Source: Fibrobacter sp. UBA4373 (lineage in GTDB: Bacteria; Fibrobacterota; Fibrobacteria; Fibrobacterales; Fibrobacteraceae). From it: DNA of 22,532 nt. The notes beneath the pieces are model-generated. The model was given only the letters and a program-made list of their open reading frames with translations. It made no database searches and was not told the origin of the DNA. Below, piece after piece: positions 13,513 through 21,298 of the stretch (position 1 is its first letter; each line of letters begins with the position of its first letter). The translations under genes and the position numbers were made by a program. The stretch is from NCBI GenBank assembly GCA_002390045.1, contig DGSB01000078.1, positions 1 through 22,532 of the forward strand, in the 5' to 3' direction.

Positions 13513-14647
13513 GCGTAAAAATTATGATTTTTTGCGCAAAACTGGAAATGATTTTTTGGGAGAGTTCTTGTTTTGGAATCCAAGAGCCTATTAGGCCTTT
13601 GCGAGATTTTGCTTCGACGCATAAAACTCGGCATTGGATTTTGTAACGGGTAATGGAATGCTCGACTGTTCCCGTAAAGGCAAAACGTTTTACATTTTCG
13701 TAGGGGATCACGTCTTCTGCAATTCCGGGAAAAATGTTTTTGAAAGCATCTGCGTATTCGAACATGGGGAACGTCAGCTGATTTTTGAGAAACGGAGATT
13801 TGGGCGAAGATTGCAGTAGAAAATTTCCGCTGCCGTCGCAAATGGCGAGAGCGAATCCGATCCAGGAAACATATTGCGTTTGCTTTTTAGGCGGAAATTC
13901 TGCAGCCCGATTGTTTTTGTAGGCGTTACAAATTTTTTGAATGGGGCAGCTTTCACAAAGAGGATTGGATTTTTTGCAAACGGTTCGCCCGAGCTCCATC
14001 AAAGCTTCATTTGTAAGGAAAGCGTCTTCTGCGGTCGCCCAATTGTAGGCTTCTTCCCAATAGGCGTCTTTTGCCGCCTTATCTTTGGTCGGTAAAAAAT
14101 CCCATTCTTTGAGTCTCGAAAAGATGCGGACCAGGTTCCCGTCCAAGATCGCTTCGTTCTGGTGAAAGGCGAGGCTTAAAATGGCGCCTGCGGTGTACGC
14201 GCCGATTCCCGGCAGCGCTTTTAGCTCTTTGCGGTTTTGCGGAAATTTTCCGCCGTTTTGAACGATCTGTTTTGCGGTTTTATGGATGTTCCTTGCGCGA
14301 CTGTAATAGCCAAGGCCTTGCCAGTGCAGCAAGACTTCTTCTTCGCTTGCGCTTGCGAGCGCTTGGACGGTAGGAAAATCCTGCATCCATTTTTGAAATG
14401 CAGCTTGAACCGCGGAAACCTGCGTCTGTTGCAGCATCGTTTCGCTGATCCAGACGGCGTAAGGATCTCGGTATGAAAATAAGTCTGCGGGCCGCCAAGG
14501 AAACTCGGCGTGGTTCTTTTGAAACCAGGCGCAGAGCGCCTTATTTGCCGAGGTAAGCTTCGTGATAGACCTTTTTATAGAATTCCCACTGCGCTTTGGC
14601 AGCCTTTTCGAGAGTATAATCCTTGCTGCGTTCGTAGGCGTTTTCAC
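13502..14647 (-). CDS. mutY: A/G-specific adenine glycosylase MutY (start uncertain)
   Basis: MutY removes adenine mispaired with 8-oxoguanine. Visible marks are FPWR (from 14503), VWISETMLQQTQV with the catalytic Glu (codon 14443-14441), helix-hairpin-helix LPGIGAYTAGAI, catalytic Asp in AILDGNLVRI, and the 4Fe-4S ligands C-x6-C-x2-C-x5-C. A C-terminal Nudix-like domain follows, with HSITRYKI near its end. The start is a problem: between the upstream gene's stop (14541-14543) and FPWR there is no ATG, GTG or TTG in frame. The nearest are GTG at 14647 (used here) and ATG at 14758, which overlap the glycosyltransferase gene by 107 and 218 bp. The overlapping part is very basic and unlike MutY, so a non-standard start near 14566 is quite possible. 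Confidence 0.9.
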   Translation of the reverse strand: MKTPTNAARIILSKRLPKRSGNSIKRSITKLTSANKALCAWFQKNHAEFPWRPADLFSYRDPYAVWISETMLQQTQVSAVQAAFQKWMQDFPTVQALASASEEEVLLHWQGLGYYSRARNIHKTAKQIVQNGGKFPQNRKELKALPGIGAYTAGAILSLAFHQNEAILDGNLVRIFSRLKEWDFLPTKDKAAKDAYWEEAYNWATAEDAFLTNEALMELGRTVCKKSNPLCESCPIQKICNAYKNNRAAEFPPKKQTQYVSWIGFALAICDGSGNFLLQSSPKSPFLKNQLTFPMFEYADAFKNIFPGIAEDVIPYENVKRFAFTGTVEHSITRYKIQCRVLCVEAKSRKGLIGSWIPKQELSQKIISSFAQKIIIFTHDF

Positions 14648-15950
14648 GCACTTTTTGGTAGGCGGCTTCGTCGTGACGGAGTTCCACGCATTTTTCGATT
14701 TGGGAAAGCCATGCGCGAGTGTCGTCTGCCGGGAGAACTTCGCCGCATCCTTTTTCAAAAATGATGTCTTGAGGGCCGCCCATGTCGGTGACGATGGCCG
14801 GAGTTCCGGAAGCGAGCGCTTCGACGACTACGTTTCCAAACGTATCGGTCGTGCTCGGAAACAGCAAAAAGTCGGCGTCGGCGTAAAGTCCGGCGAGGGT
14901 TTCTCCGCCTTGAACGCCTGCGAAATGAACTTCTGGCGCGGTGGCGAAATCCTTTTTGAGCTCTTCTAAGTACCAGCCGTCTCCGACGAACATCAGTTCG
15001 GCGTCGTTATGCTTTTTTCGAAATTCCATCCACAAATTGCGGAGCAGCGGAAGGTTCTTTTCTTTGGAAATTCTGCCGACGTAAATAAAGCGGACTTTTC
15101 CTTGAAGGTCGGAGAATTTTTCCCACGTGCCTTTGCCTCGGAAATCCGGACTGTAATTTTCGAGCGGAATCCCGCGACGGATGATTTCGATCTTATTTAG
15201 CGGAACCTTGATGTCTTTGTGCAAAATGTTCTTGTAATCTTTGCATGGGCTGACAACGGGTCGGGTAAATCCGTAAAAAATTTGCATGAGCATCAAAACG
15301 TAGCGGTGCATCCATTTGGCTTTGACAAGAGTCTTGGCGTAGGTAGGAACATCGGTCCGGTAATGGCTGATCACTTTGATGCCTAAGATCTTGGCGCAGA
15401 AGGCGATTGTCCAGGCGCCTGGACTCGGGGTCTCGAGTTCAATGATGTCGACTGGGTAACGCTTTAACAGACGAAGAATCGGGCGTACGTGCGGAATCGC
15501 CAGTTCACTGTTTGCATACCCGAGCTGTTCCATGCTAAAAACGCGGGGCAGCAAAATGACGTAACCGTTTTCGATCACACCGCAGGGCCGCGTATTAAAT
15601 GCGCTTCCGACAAGAGCCGCCTTGTAACCGTGACCGCGCATATAAGAAATTACATGACGTAAATTGTTCGCGATACCGTTCACTTCGTCCAGATTGTCCG
15701 AATAAAAGGCAACGCAGATATCGTCTGCGGAATGTTCCTTGCGTTTTTTCTTTAAATAGAATCTCAGTTTCAGTAAACGGGGCAAATTGCGGAGCACCTG
15801 CCAGAATACGACTGGCGGAATCATGCAGGTTCGGATATTTCCAGGAGGTTGGTGCTTGAACGAAAAATAGGGCGGGAACGTGCTCGTTACGGTCCGCCCG
15901 AAGATAGGTGGACGGGAGTCGTAGGTATTTTTCGATTCTTCAATTGCCAT
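14541..15950 (-). CDS. Glycosyltransferase family 4 (GT-B fold)
   Basis: The protein has 469 residues. The Rossmann N-domain starts around residue 76 (DDICVAFYSDNLDEVNGIAN) and holds DIIELETPSPGAW and VISHYRTDVPTYA. The C-domain has FIYVGRISKEKNLPLLRNLW, LMFVGDGWYLEELKKDF and the GT4 donor-site block FLLFPSTTDTFGNVVVEALA, which contains the E-x7-E type signature. The closest well-known relatives are MgtA-like mannosyltransferases. It probably adds a sugar to a lipid or polysaccharide at the cytoplasmic membrane face. The first 75 residues are an unusual extension with no clear Shine-Dalgarno, so ATG at 15824 is an alternative start. It overlaps mutY and lies 24 bp after hisA. Confidence 0.9.
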   Translation of the reverse strand: MAIEESKNTYDSRPPIFGRTVTSTFPPYFSFKHQPPGNIRTCMIPPVVFWQVLRNLPRLLKLRFYLKKKRKEHSADDICVAFYSDNLDEVNGIANNLRHVISYMRGHGYKAALVGSAFNTRPCGVIENGYVILLPRVFSMEQLGYANSELAIPHVRPILRLLKRYPVDIIELETPSPGAWTIAFCAKILGIKVISHYRTDVPTYAKTLVKAKWMHRYVLMLMQIFYGFTRPVVSPCKDYKNILHKDIKVPLNKIEIIRRGIPLENYSPDFRGKGTWEKFSDLQGKVRFIYVGRISKEKNLPLLRNLWMEFRKKHNDAELMFVGDGWYLEELKKDFATAPEVHFAGVQGGETLAGLYADADFLLFPSTTDTFGNVVVEALASGTPAIVTDMGGPQDIIFEKGCGEVLPADDTRAWLSQIEKCVELRHDEAAYQKVRENAYERSKDYTLEKAAKAQWEFYKKVYHEAYLGK

Positions 15951-15974
15951 ATCTTGCCGATCTTATTTAAAATC

Positions 15975-16742
15975 CTAAAAGCCTTGCTTTTGGTTAAAAG
16001 CAACGCAGTCTTTGTATCGGGTACCCGATCCACCAAAAATATCTAGGGAACTACCGATGGTCAAGTCCACTCGTCCGCCGGAAATTTCATTACAGCGGAT
16101 TAAATCGTCGATGCTCTTTGCGCCACCGGCGTAGGTGACCGGAATGGGACTTTTTTCCGCAAGAAAACGAATCAACTCTTCGTCCATGCCTTTTTCAAGA
16201 CCTTCGACGTCGGCGGCATGGACTAAGAATTCGTCGCAGTAAGAGGCGAGTTCCTGCAAAAGAGTTTCGTTCACGACGGCATCGGTGACGGTTTGCCAAC
16301 GGTTCGTGGCGACATTCCAGCCGTTTGCACTGCGGCGGCAGCTCAAATCCAGAACGAGCCGTTCCTTGCCGATGGTGCGTGAAAGCGTTTGGACTTTTTC
16401 CATGTCGAGGTGTGCCCCGTCAAAAATCCAGCTGGTGACGATCACATGGCTTGCGCCTGCGTCCAAATATTCTTGAGCGTTTCCCGGATGGATTCCGCCG
16501 CCGATCTGAAGCCCGTTTGGATAAGCGGAAAGAGCCTCTTTGGCAGCGTCCTCGTTGCCCTTGCCGAGCATAATGACGTGACCGCCACGGAGACCGTCTT
16601 CCTTGTAAAGGTTTGCGTAGTAGGCCGGGGACTTTTCACTCACAAAGTTTGTCTTGGGAGTGTCGCTATCGGAAAGGGTTCCGCCGACGATTTGCTTGAC
16701 TTTTCCTTGGTGAATGTCGATACAGGGACGAAAAAGGGTCAT
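15975..16742 (-). CDS. hisA: HisA, phosphoribosylformimino-AICAR ribotide isomerase, eukaryotic type
   Basis: The 255-residue protein begins FRPCIDIHQGKVKQIVG, the start typical of the plant and fungal HIS6 type rather than of ordinary bacterial HisA. Catalytic Asp candidates are Asp9 (CIDI) and Asp132 (VLDLSCRR). GLQIGGGIHPGNAQ, VTSWIFDGA, VHAADVEGLEKG and VTYAGGAKSIDDL follow the barrel in order. It catalyses the Amadori isomerisation in histidine synthesis in the cytoplasm. No other histidine gene is near. The start lies 1 bp after the stop of the lipocalin-like gene, and the glycosyltransferase follows, so it sits in a mixed operon. The type assignment (TIGR02129-like) is by pattern. Confidence 0.93.
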   Translation of the reverse strand: MTLFRPCIDIHQGKVKQIVGGTLSDSDTPKTNFVSEKSPAYYANLYKEDGLRGGHVIMLGKGNEDAAKEALSAYPNGLQIGGGIHPGNAQEYLDAGASHVIVTSWIFDGAHLDMEKVQTLSRTIGKERLVLDLSCRRSANGWNVATNRWQTVTDAVVNETLLQELASYCDEFLVHAADVEGLEKGMDEELIRFLAEKSPIPVTYAGGAKSIDDLIRCNEISGGRVDLTIGSSLDIFGGSGTRYKDCVAFNQKQGF

Positions 16743-16743
16743 A

Positions 16744-17796
16744 TCAGAATCCGGTAATGCTCCAGTCGTAGACGTAGCCTTCGTTCGATTTCGTGCGTCC
16801 GCGCCAGAAGAAAATTTCTCCGCCGAGCATCACTTTGGTCGCTTTTTTGGCGAGCCAGCCATCAAAGTTTTCGAGCATTGAAAACTTTTGACGAGGTTTC
16901 GACATGTCGAGAGTCAAAGTGTCTTCGGCATTTTGCCACGTAATTTGCAACGCGGCTTTCGGAAATTTAGAACCTTTATACGGCTTTCCGTTTTCGAGAA
17001 TTTCTTTGGGAAGTAGAATTTTCGACTTGTCTCCTTTTTTTTCAATGATGTAGCCAAAAGGGGCGCCGTCTTCGTCGAGAGCAAGACGCCCGGCGTAGGC
17101 TCCGCGGGTCGCTTCGCTTAAATTAAAGGCTCGCACCGCAAGATCGGTCGGATTGCCCGATTGCCAGGTATGTTCGAGGTAACCGTAACCTTTGACTTCG
17201 AGAGTGTCGCTGTTGAAGGCGATTTTCCCTTTGACGCGTCCGTAGGGAATCAAAATCGCTGCACCGTAATGAGCGCTTCCGATTTTCCAGTTTCCGTCGC
17301 CGGGAACTTTTCCCTTGTTCGCGCTCGAGAAGGTGACGTCTAGCAGGAATTTGCCGAAATCTTCCTTGTTTGCCGAAAAGAAAACTCGGTGACCTTTACC
17401 GGGCAAGCCTTCCAAAACATATTCGTCTTTGATCGAAATCTTGTTCTGGTCCTTGAATTCCCAGATGCGTTCTAGGGGGTATTGGCGTCCGATATTTGGA
17501 TTTTTCCCCTTGAATCCATAAAACGAAATGTCGCAACCGATTTTTTTCCCGGAGGTAGGGATGATGATGGTCGCGAAGTTGATATAGGCGCGGGTCCCGT
17601 TGTCGAAGACGAATTGATATGTCCAGGCTTCGGTGATTTTTTCGGATTTGATGCTTTTGGCGAAAAAATCCGATTTTTCAACATTCCGCTCGGTGAACGA
17701 AGGCGCTTGAATGTTCGCCGCCGATGCGGCAAAAAAAAGGCCAGAACCGATTAGAACAGTAAAGATGTTTTTTAGAAATCCCATACCTTTCAACAT
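16744..17796 (-). CDS. Exported lipocalin-like protein (Svf1/CrtC/AttH-like)
   Basis: The 350-residue protein has a signal peptide ending around AASA at residue 26, then an all-beta protein with many Tyr/Gly-containing strands. The block VKGYGYLEHTWQ (201-212) and the paired-barrel look recall the CrtC/AttH/Svf1 lipocalin-like group, which binds lipids or hydroxylates carotenoids. Other key strands are TYQFVFDNGTRAYINF and WKIGSAHYGAAILIPYGRV. The call is tentative. A second ATG at residue 5 (17784) is an alternative start; neither has a proper Shine-Dalgarno. It is the first gene of the long minus-strand run and is divergent from the OMP gene with a 71-bp spacer, which must contain both promoters, though I see no convincing boxes. 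Confidence 0.72.
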   Translation of the reverse strand: MLKGMGFLKNIFTVLIGSGLFFAASAANIQAPSFTERNVEKSDFFAKSIKSEKITEAWTYQFVFDNGTRAYINFATIIIPTSGKKIGCDISFYGFKGKNPNIGRQYPLERIWEFKDQNKISIKDEYVLEGLPGKGHRVFFSANKEDFGKFLLDVTFSSANKGKVPGDGNWKIGSAHYGAAILIPYGRVKGKIAFNSDTLEVKGYGYLEHTWQSGNPTDLAVRAFNLSEATRGAYAGRLALDEDGAPFGYIIEKKGDKSKILLPKEILENGKPYKGSKFPKAALQITWQNAEDTLTLDMSKPRQKFSMLENFDGWLAKKATKVMLGGEIFFWRGRTKSNEGYVYDWSITGF

Positions 17797-17857
17797 AGAA
17801 AAAAAGAACTAAATTAGGCACAATATTTTAAGCTGAATGCAAGTTCTATTCATCTAT

Positions 17858-17863
17858 GGGAGG
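17858..17863 (+). promoter_or_regulatory. Shine-Dalgarno deciding the OMP start
   Basis: GGGAGG lies 4 nt before the ATG at 17868 and itself overlaps an in-frame ATG at 17856, which is therefore rejected as a start. Confidence 0.8.
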
Positions 17864-17867
17864 TCTT

Positions 17868-19124
17868 ATGAACTTGAAATTGTTGGCTGGAGCAAGCGTG
17901 CTCGCGTTTGCCTCTGCTTTTGCTCAGGACGGCTATTTTGCAGAAGAAACGGCTCCTGCCGCTGCAGAAACGGCTCCTTCGCCATATGAAGCGGAACCGG
18001 TGGCACAGGCTCCGGTTGCGGAACCGGTCGCGGCTCCGGCTCCAGCAGCAGCTCCTGCTGCAGAATCTGCCCAGACTTCGGGTTCTTTGCTTGCAAAGCT
18101 CGATGTTCTCCGTGGCAATGCCTATAATTTCGTCGGTAGCGAACTCGCTGCAACGACGGTTGGCGATCAGTTGGATTACCCGTACATGATGGCTCTTGGC
18201 CAGTTCTTGTATGTGGAACCGACAAACGCTCTTGGCTATGTCGCTTTCAATAAGGGCCTTACCTTCTACGGTGGTCTTGACAATTCTTCGAGTAACGTTG
18301 GCCTCTTTACGGCTGGTATCGCTACTGCAGGCTTCGGTCTCGGCTTTGACATCGGTCTTTCCAAGAGCTTCGTGAGCGAAGGCGATGACGACGCTACCGT
18401 CGTGAATGCTGGTGACGATCTCGGCGTGACGTTTGCAATGCCTCTCGGCGCCTATGCTTTGAGCTTGGAAGCCAACTGGCTTACGATCGATGACGAAGTA
18501 TCGACGGACGATGTCGAAAATGACTACTGGGAACTCGGTTTGATTGCTCGCTTCACGAACTCTCCGAGTGCAAGCACTCTCGGTTGGACGGCGGGTGCTT
18601 TGCTCCTCCGTCATGCTGAAACGACGGAAATGACGATTGCCGGTAAGTCTTCGACGAGCGCAGATGCGAATAGCCGCGTGGAAATCGATCCGTACTTCAA
18701 TCTCGCTGCACAGATTCTCGGCAATGACATGGCTCGCGTCATGATCGGTTCTAACAATACGTTGGCGATTCAGCTTTATGACGGCGGCGATGCTGGCATC
18801 AAGTCCCACACGGAATTCGGTCTTCAGCTTGAACCGAACATCTGGGCTGACTTCGCTCTCAACGAAAACTTCCTCTTCTTCGGTGGCGTGTCTCACAACG
18901 TTCTCCTCTTCGGTTACGAATCGGTGAAGTATGTGGATGGCGGCAAGAGTTCTGCAATCCAGCTCCACACGGAACGCACCAAGGCTCAGCTTGGTCTTCG
19001 TGCCCAGTACAAGATGGTGGCTGTCGAAGCTAGCTTGACCGATGAAATCTATTCCAAGACGATTGCCGCCGTCTTCAATGGCGACAATCTCGTTGCTGAC
19101 CTCGGCATCTTCCTCAACTTCTAA
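17868..19124 (+). CDS. Outer-membrane beta-barrel protein with Ala/Pro-rich N-terminal linker
   Basis: The 418-residue protein has a signal peptide (MNLKLLAGASVLAFASAFA, cleavage before Gln20), then a linker of about 50 residues rich in Ala, Pro and Glu with repeated APVAEPVAAPAP-type units. About 340 residues follow with alternating aromatic/hydrophobic pattern and Gly/Asp-rich turns (YGGLDNSSSN, GLGFDIGLSKSF, LGLRAQYKM). It ends in aromatic NF, as outer-membrane barrels do. The linker may bind peptidoglycan or span the periplasm. It is well expressed by codon look, with a strong Shine-Dalgarno. The gene is followed after 17 bp by a tiny lipoprotein. The precise family was not recognised; a porin-like or structural role is inferred. 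Confidence 0.82.
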   Translation: MNLKLLAGASVLAFASAFAQDGYFAEETAPAAAETAPSPYEAEPVAQAPVAEPVAAPAPAAAPAAESAQTSGSLLAKLDVLRGNAYNFVGSELAATTVGDQLDYPYMMALGQFLYVEPTNALGYVAFNKGLTFYGGLDNSSSNVGLFTAGIATAGFGLGFDIGLSKSFVSEGDDDATVVNAGDDLGVTFAMPLGAYALSLEANWLTIDDEVSTDDVENDYWELGLIARFTNSPSASTLGWTAGALLLRHAETTEMTIAGKSSTSADANSRVEIDPYFNLAAQILGNDMARVMIGSNNTLAIQLYDGGDAGIKSHTEFGLQLEPNIWADFALNENFLFFGGVSHNVLLFGYESVKYVDGGKSSAIQLHTERTKAQLGLRAQYKMVAVEASLTDEIYSKTIAAVFNGDNLVADLGIFLNF

Positions 19125-19141
19125 TCCAAGGAGAATGAAAA

Positions 19142-19282
19142 ATGAAAAAGACTTTGATTGCAATGATGGCGACTCTTTTCGTTTCCTTCGCTCTCGTCGC
19201 TTGCAGCGCAGACAGCGTTTCTGGCTCGTGGGATGAAGGCGTTGTCGACAACAGCCTCTTCTCGGATGCGGCTGAAGAATAA
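19142..19282 (+). CDS. Small lipoprotein, 46 aa
   Basis: An AAGGAG Shine-Dalgarno lies 8 nt before the ATG. The product begins MKKTLIAMMATLFVSFALVA with the lipobox LVAC and lipidated Cys21, and the mature part is just 26 residues, strongly acidic (ends SDAAEE). It lies 17 bp after the outer-membrane protein gene and just before the shared terminator, so the two are one transcript. It could act as a small partner or anchor of the OMP. An ATG nine bases earlier (19133-19135) is in another frame and gives no lipoprotein. No known family. Confidence 0.82.
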   Translation: MKKTLIAMMATLFVSFALVACSADSVSGSWDEGVVDNSLFSDAAEE

Positions 19283-19300
19283 CGATTTGTTTTGACGAAT

Positions 19301-19336
19301 AAAAAAAGGAGTCCTCTTTCGAGGACTCTTTTTTTT
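19301..19336. terminator. Bidirectional Rho-independent terminator
   Basis: A perfect 8-bp stem GAGTCCTC / GAGGACTC with loop TTTC, preceded by seven A (19301-19307) and followed by eight T. It can end the OMP-lipoprotein transcript on the plus strand and the cellulase transcript on the minus strand, whose stop is 18 bp away. Confidence 0.95.
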
Positions 19337-19353
19337 GGGGGGATCGTGTGAGA

Positions 19354-21246
19354 TTACTTGATCGAAATCGCGGTCTGCTTGTTTCCGATGCGAAGAATGT
19401 ACTTGCCGGAATTTGCCACGTTCAGGTTCAAGGAGCTGCCGTTCGTGTGACCCTTTGCCATGACCTGGCCAAGCATGTTCGAGAGCATATACTGGCTACC
19501 GCTTACGATTCCGCTTACGGCAATGTTCTTGCCTTGCACGGAGACGTTCAGAGGAGAAACCTTGGTGGCGATTGTCGGGAGTGCGGTTGTCGTATCGATT
19601 TTAACTGGGATGTAACCCGACACTTCTTCTTCGCATTTCAGATCTTCAATCCAGAGGGAGGAATCAAAGAAGTCATTTGTGACTACGAAACGGAATGCGG
19701 TAGCTGCGTTCAAAACCGGATAAGTCGGGATGCCTGTCTGCCAAGCGTTGCTTGTCATCCAGCCGAGATCGATGTGAACGGTTTCCCATTCCGGAGCGTA
19801 AGGCATTTCGACAAATGGATAGTCCCAAACTCCTACGCCGAAGTAATCCACGCTTGCGTTCCAGTCGTAGTAAAGGGTGAATTGGTGGTTTGCGCCTTTG
19901 TACTTGTAACTCACCATCTTGCAGTTCGAAAGATCAACGCCTGCGCTGAAGGTGTATTCCGCACGAATGTAGGGCGCATAATCAAAGCCTGTGCCGACCG
20001 TGTCGAGAATCATGTTGTCCATCATGACCGTGGTCGCGGTGGAATTGTTGGTGAATGTGGAGTTACCCTTGTCTCCCTGTTCGTCGCCGTAGTCGTCAAT
20101 GTCGCTAGTGGCGCTCCAAGTTCCCGGAATAGCACTAGAAGTACCGTAGGTGACGGAGCCGGGCAGGTTATCGGTAATGGATGTTTCCCAGTTCACGTTC
20201 TTGGTGTATGTCGTTTTGGCCGGAAGAATATTTGCCTTGATGTAGTTGTCGACGTCGTTGTCTTCGAGATAAGGTTTTTCTACATCCCACTTGGCGGTCG
20301 AAAGTTTTTTCTCGTTGACCCAAGAAAGGAAACTTTCGAGCTGAGTTTTGTGGGAAGCGTTCGAAAAGATTTTGTCGATTCCGCCCCATTCCGTCACGAA
20401 TACGCTGAGGCCCGCCGCCATGGCCGCGTTTGAACTTGCGATGTGACTTGAAGTCTGATGCAAGTCGGCGTAGAAGTGGTAGGTGTAAGCGATGTTGTTA
20501 TCCTGAACCGGATTGTTCACCGCGTCGCCCGCCATTGAGGACCATATCGGGGTTCCGATTACAACGAGATTGTTCGAATATTTACGAATTTCGGTGAGGA
20601 CTGTGTCGGCGTAAGCCTTGAGATCGTCCCAGCTTTCGCTGACCGGCTCATTGTAGATTTCAAAAATCACGTGCGGATACTTGCCGTAGCGTTCTGCCAT
20701 GCGACCGAAGAAGGCGGCGGCATCGGCTGCGCTGAAGCAGGTCGAGTTGTCGTTGAATTTGTACACCGGAGTTCCGTTCGGGTGAATGCAGTTGTAGTAG
20801 CCGCCTTCACTGTGCCAGTCGATCAAAACGTAAACGTCATTTGCGATCGCAGCCTGCACGACCGTGTCCATCTGGGATTCAAAATATTCCGGTCGGGTCA
20901 TGTAACCGCCGTGACCCCAAGGCGGAACGACGCCCATTGCGGAACGCACAAGTTCCACGTTCCAGGATCCAACGAGAGTGTCGATAAAGGAATGCCCGTA
21001 GAAGCTCGAACCGTACGGCCAATATTGGCTCCAGGTAAGGCTCATGCCGCGAACCTGAACTTCTTTACCGTCTACGACACCGTCAACGCTGCCGTAAATG
21101 CGGCCTTCGCCGGCAGCATTTTTGCCGGTCATCAAAGCGCCGTATTGACTGACGGGGCCGACGCGTGTCGGCTGGATTGTTGCAAAAGCACTGCTAGCGA
21201 GTGCGATTGCGCAAAGGGCTGTTACAGCCTGGAATGATTTTTTCAT
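19354..21246 (-). CDS. GH5 endoglucanase with CBM11-like domain and C-terminal sorting-type domain
   Basis: The protein has 630 residues. A signal peptide (cleavage near ASSAFA at 17-22) is followed by a GH5 catalytic domain to about residue 345: VRGMSLTWSQYWPYG, YVLIDWHSEGG, acid/base Glu200 in FEIYNEPVSE, YTYHFYAD, and nucleophile Glu286 in VFVTEWGG. It should cleave beta-1,4-glucan outside the cell. Residues about 380-545 form a CBM11/CIA30-like beta domain. The last 75 or so residues (NVSVQGKNIAVSG, YMLSNMLGQVMAKG, LNLNVANSGKYILRIGN) resemble T9SS-type C-terminal sorting domains. A GGAGAG Shine-Dalgarno precedes the ATG. The gene lies 52 bp after the lipoprotein gene and is probably its operon partner. 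Confidence 0.93.
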   Translation of the reverse strand: MKKSFQAVTALCAIALASSAFATIQPTRVGPVSQYGALMTGKNAAGEGRIYGSVDGVVDGKEVQVRGMSLTWSQYWPYGSSFYGHSFIDTLVGSWNVELVRSAMGVVPPWGHGGYMTRPEYFESQMDTVVQAAIANDVYVLIDWHSEGGYYNCIHPNGTPVYKFNDNSTCFSAADAAAFFGRMAERYGKYPHVIFEIYNEPVSESWDDLKAYADTVLTEIRKYSNNLVVIGTPIWSSMAGDAVNNPVQDNNIAYTYHFYADLHQTSSHIASSNAAMAAGLSVFVTEWGGIDKIFSNASHKTQLESFLSWVNEKKLSTAKWDVEKPYLEDNDVDNYIKANILPAKTTYTKNVNWETSITDNLPGSVTYGTSSAIPGTWSATSDIDDYGDEQGDKGNSTFTNNSTATTVMMDNMILDTVGTGFDYAPYIRAEYTFSAGVDLSNCKMVSYKYKGANHQFTLYYDWNASVDYFGVGVWDYPFVEMPYAPEWETVHIDLGWMTSNAWQTGIPTYPVLNAATAFRFVVTNDFFDSSLWIEDLKCEEEVSGYIPVKIDTTTALPTIATKVSPLNVSVQGKNIAVSGIVSGSQYMLSNMLGQVMAKGHTNGSSLNLNVANSGKYILRIGNKQTAISIK

Positions 21247-21298
21247 TGTCTCTCTCCGAGCCCAAAGGCTCTATGGTTGTCGTCGCAAATTTAACGGT

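Noticed and set aside
17850..19163. 437-codon open frame on the minus strand
   Set aside because: It is antisense to the OMP gene, which has a signal peptide, a strong Shine-Dalgarno and a barrel-like pattern. The mirror product is Arg/Ser/Phe-rich without motifs.
19348..20433. 361-codon open frame on the plus strand
   Set aside because: It is antisense to the GH5 gene and starts in the terminator; no recognisable domain.
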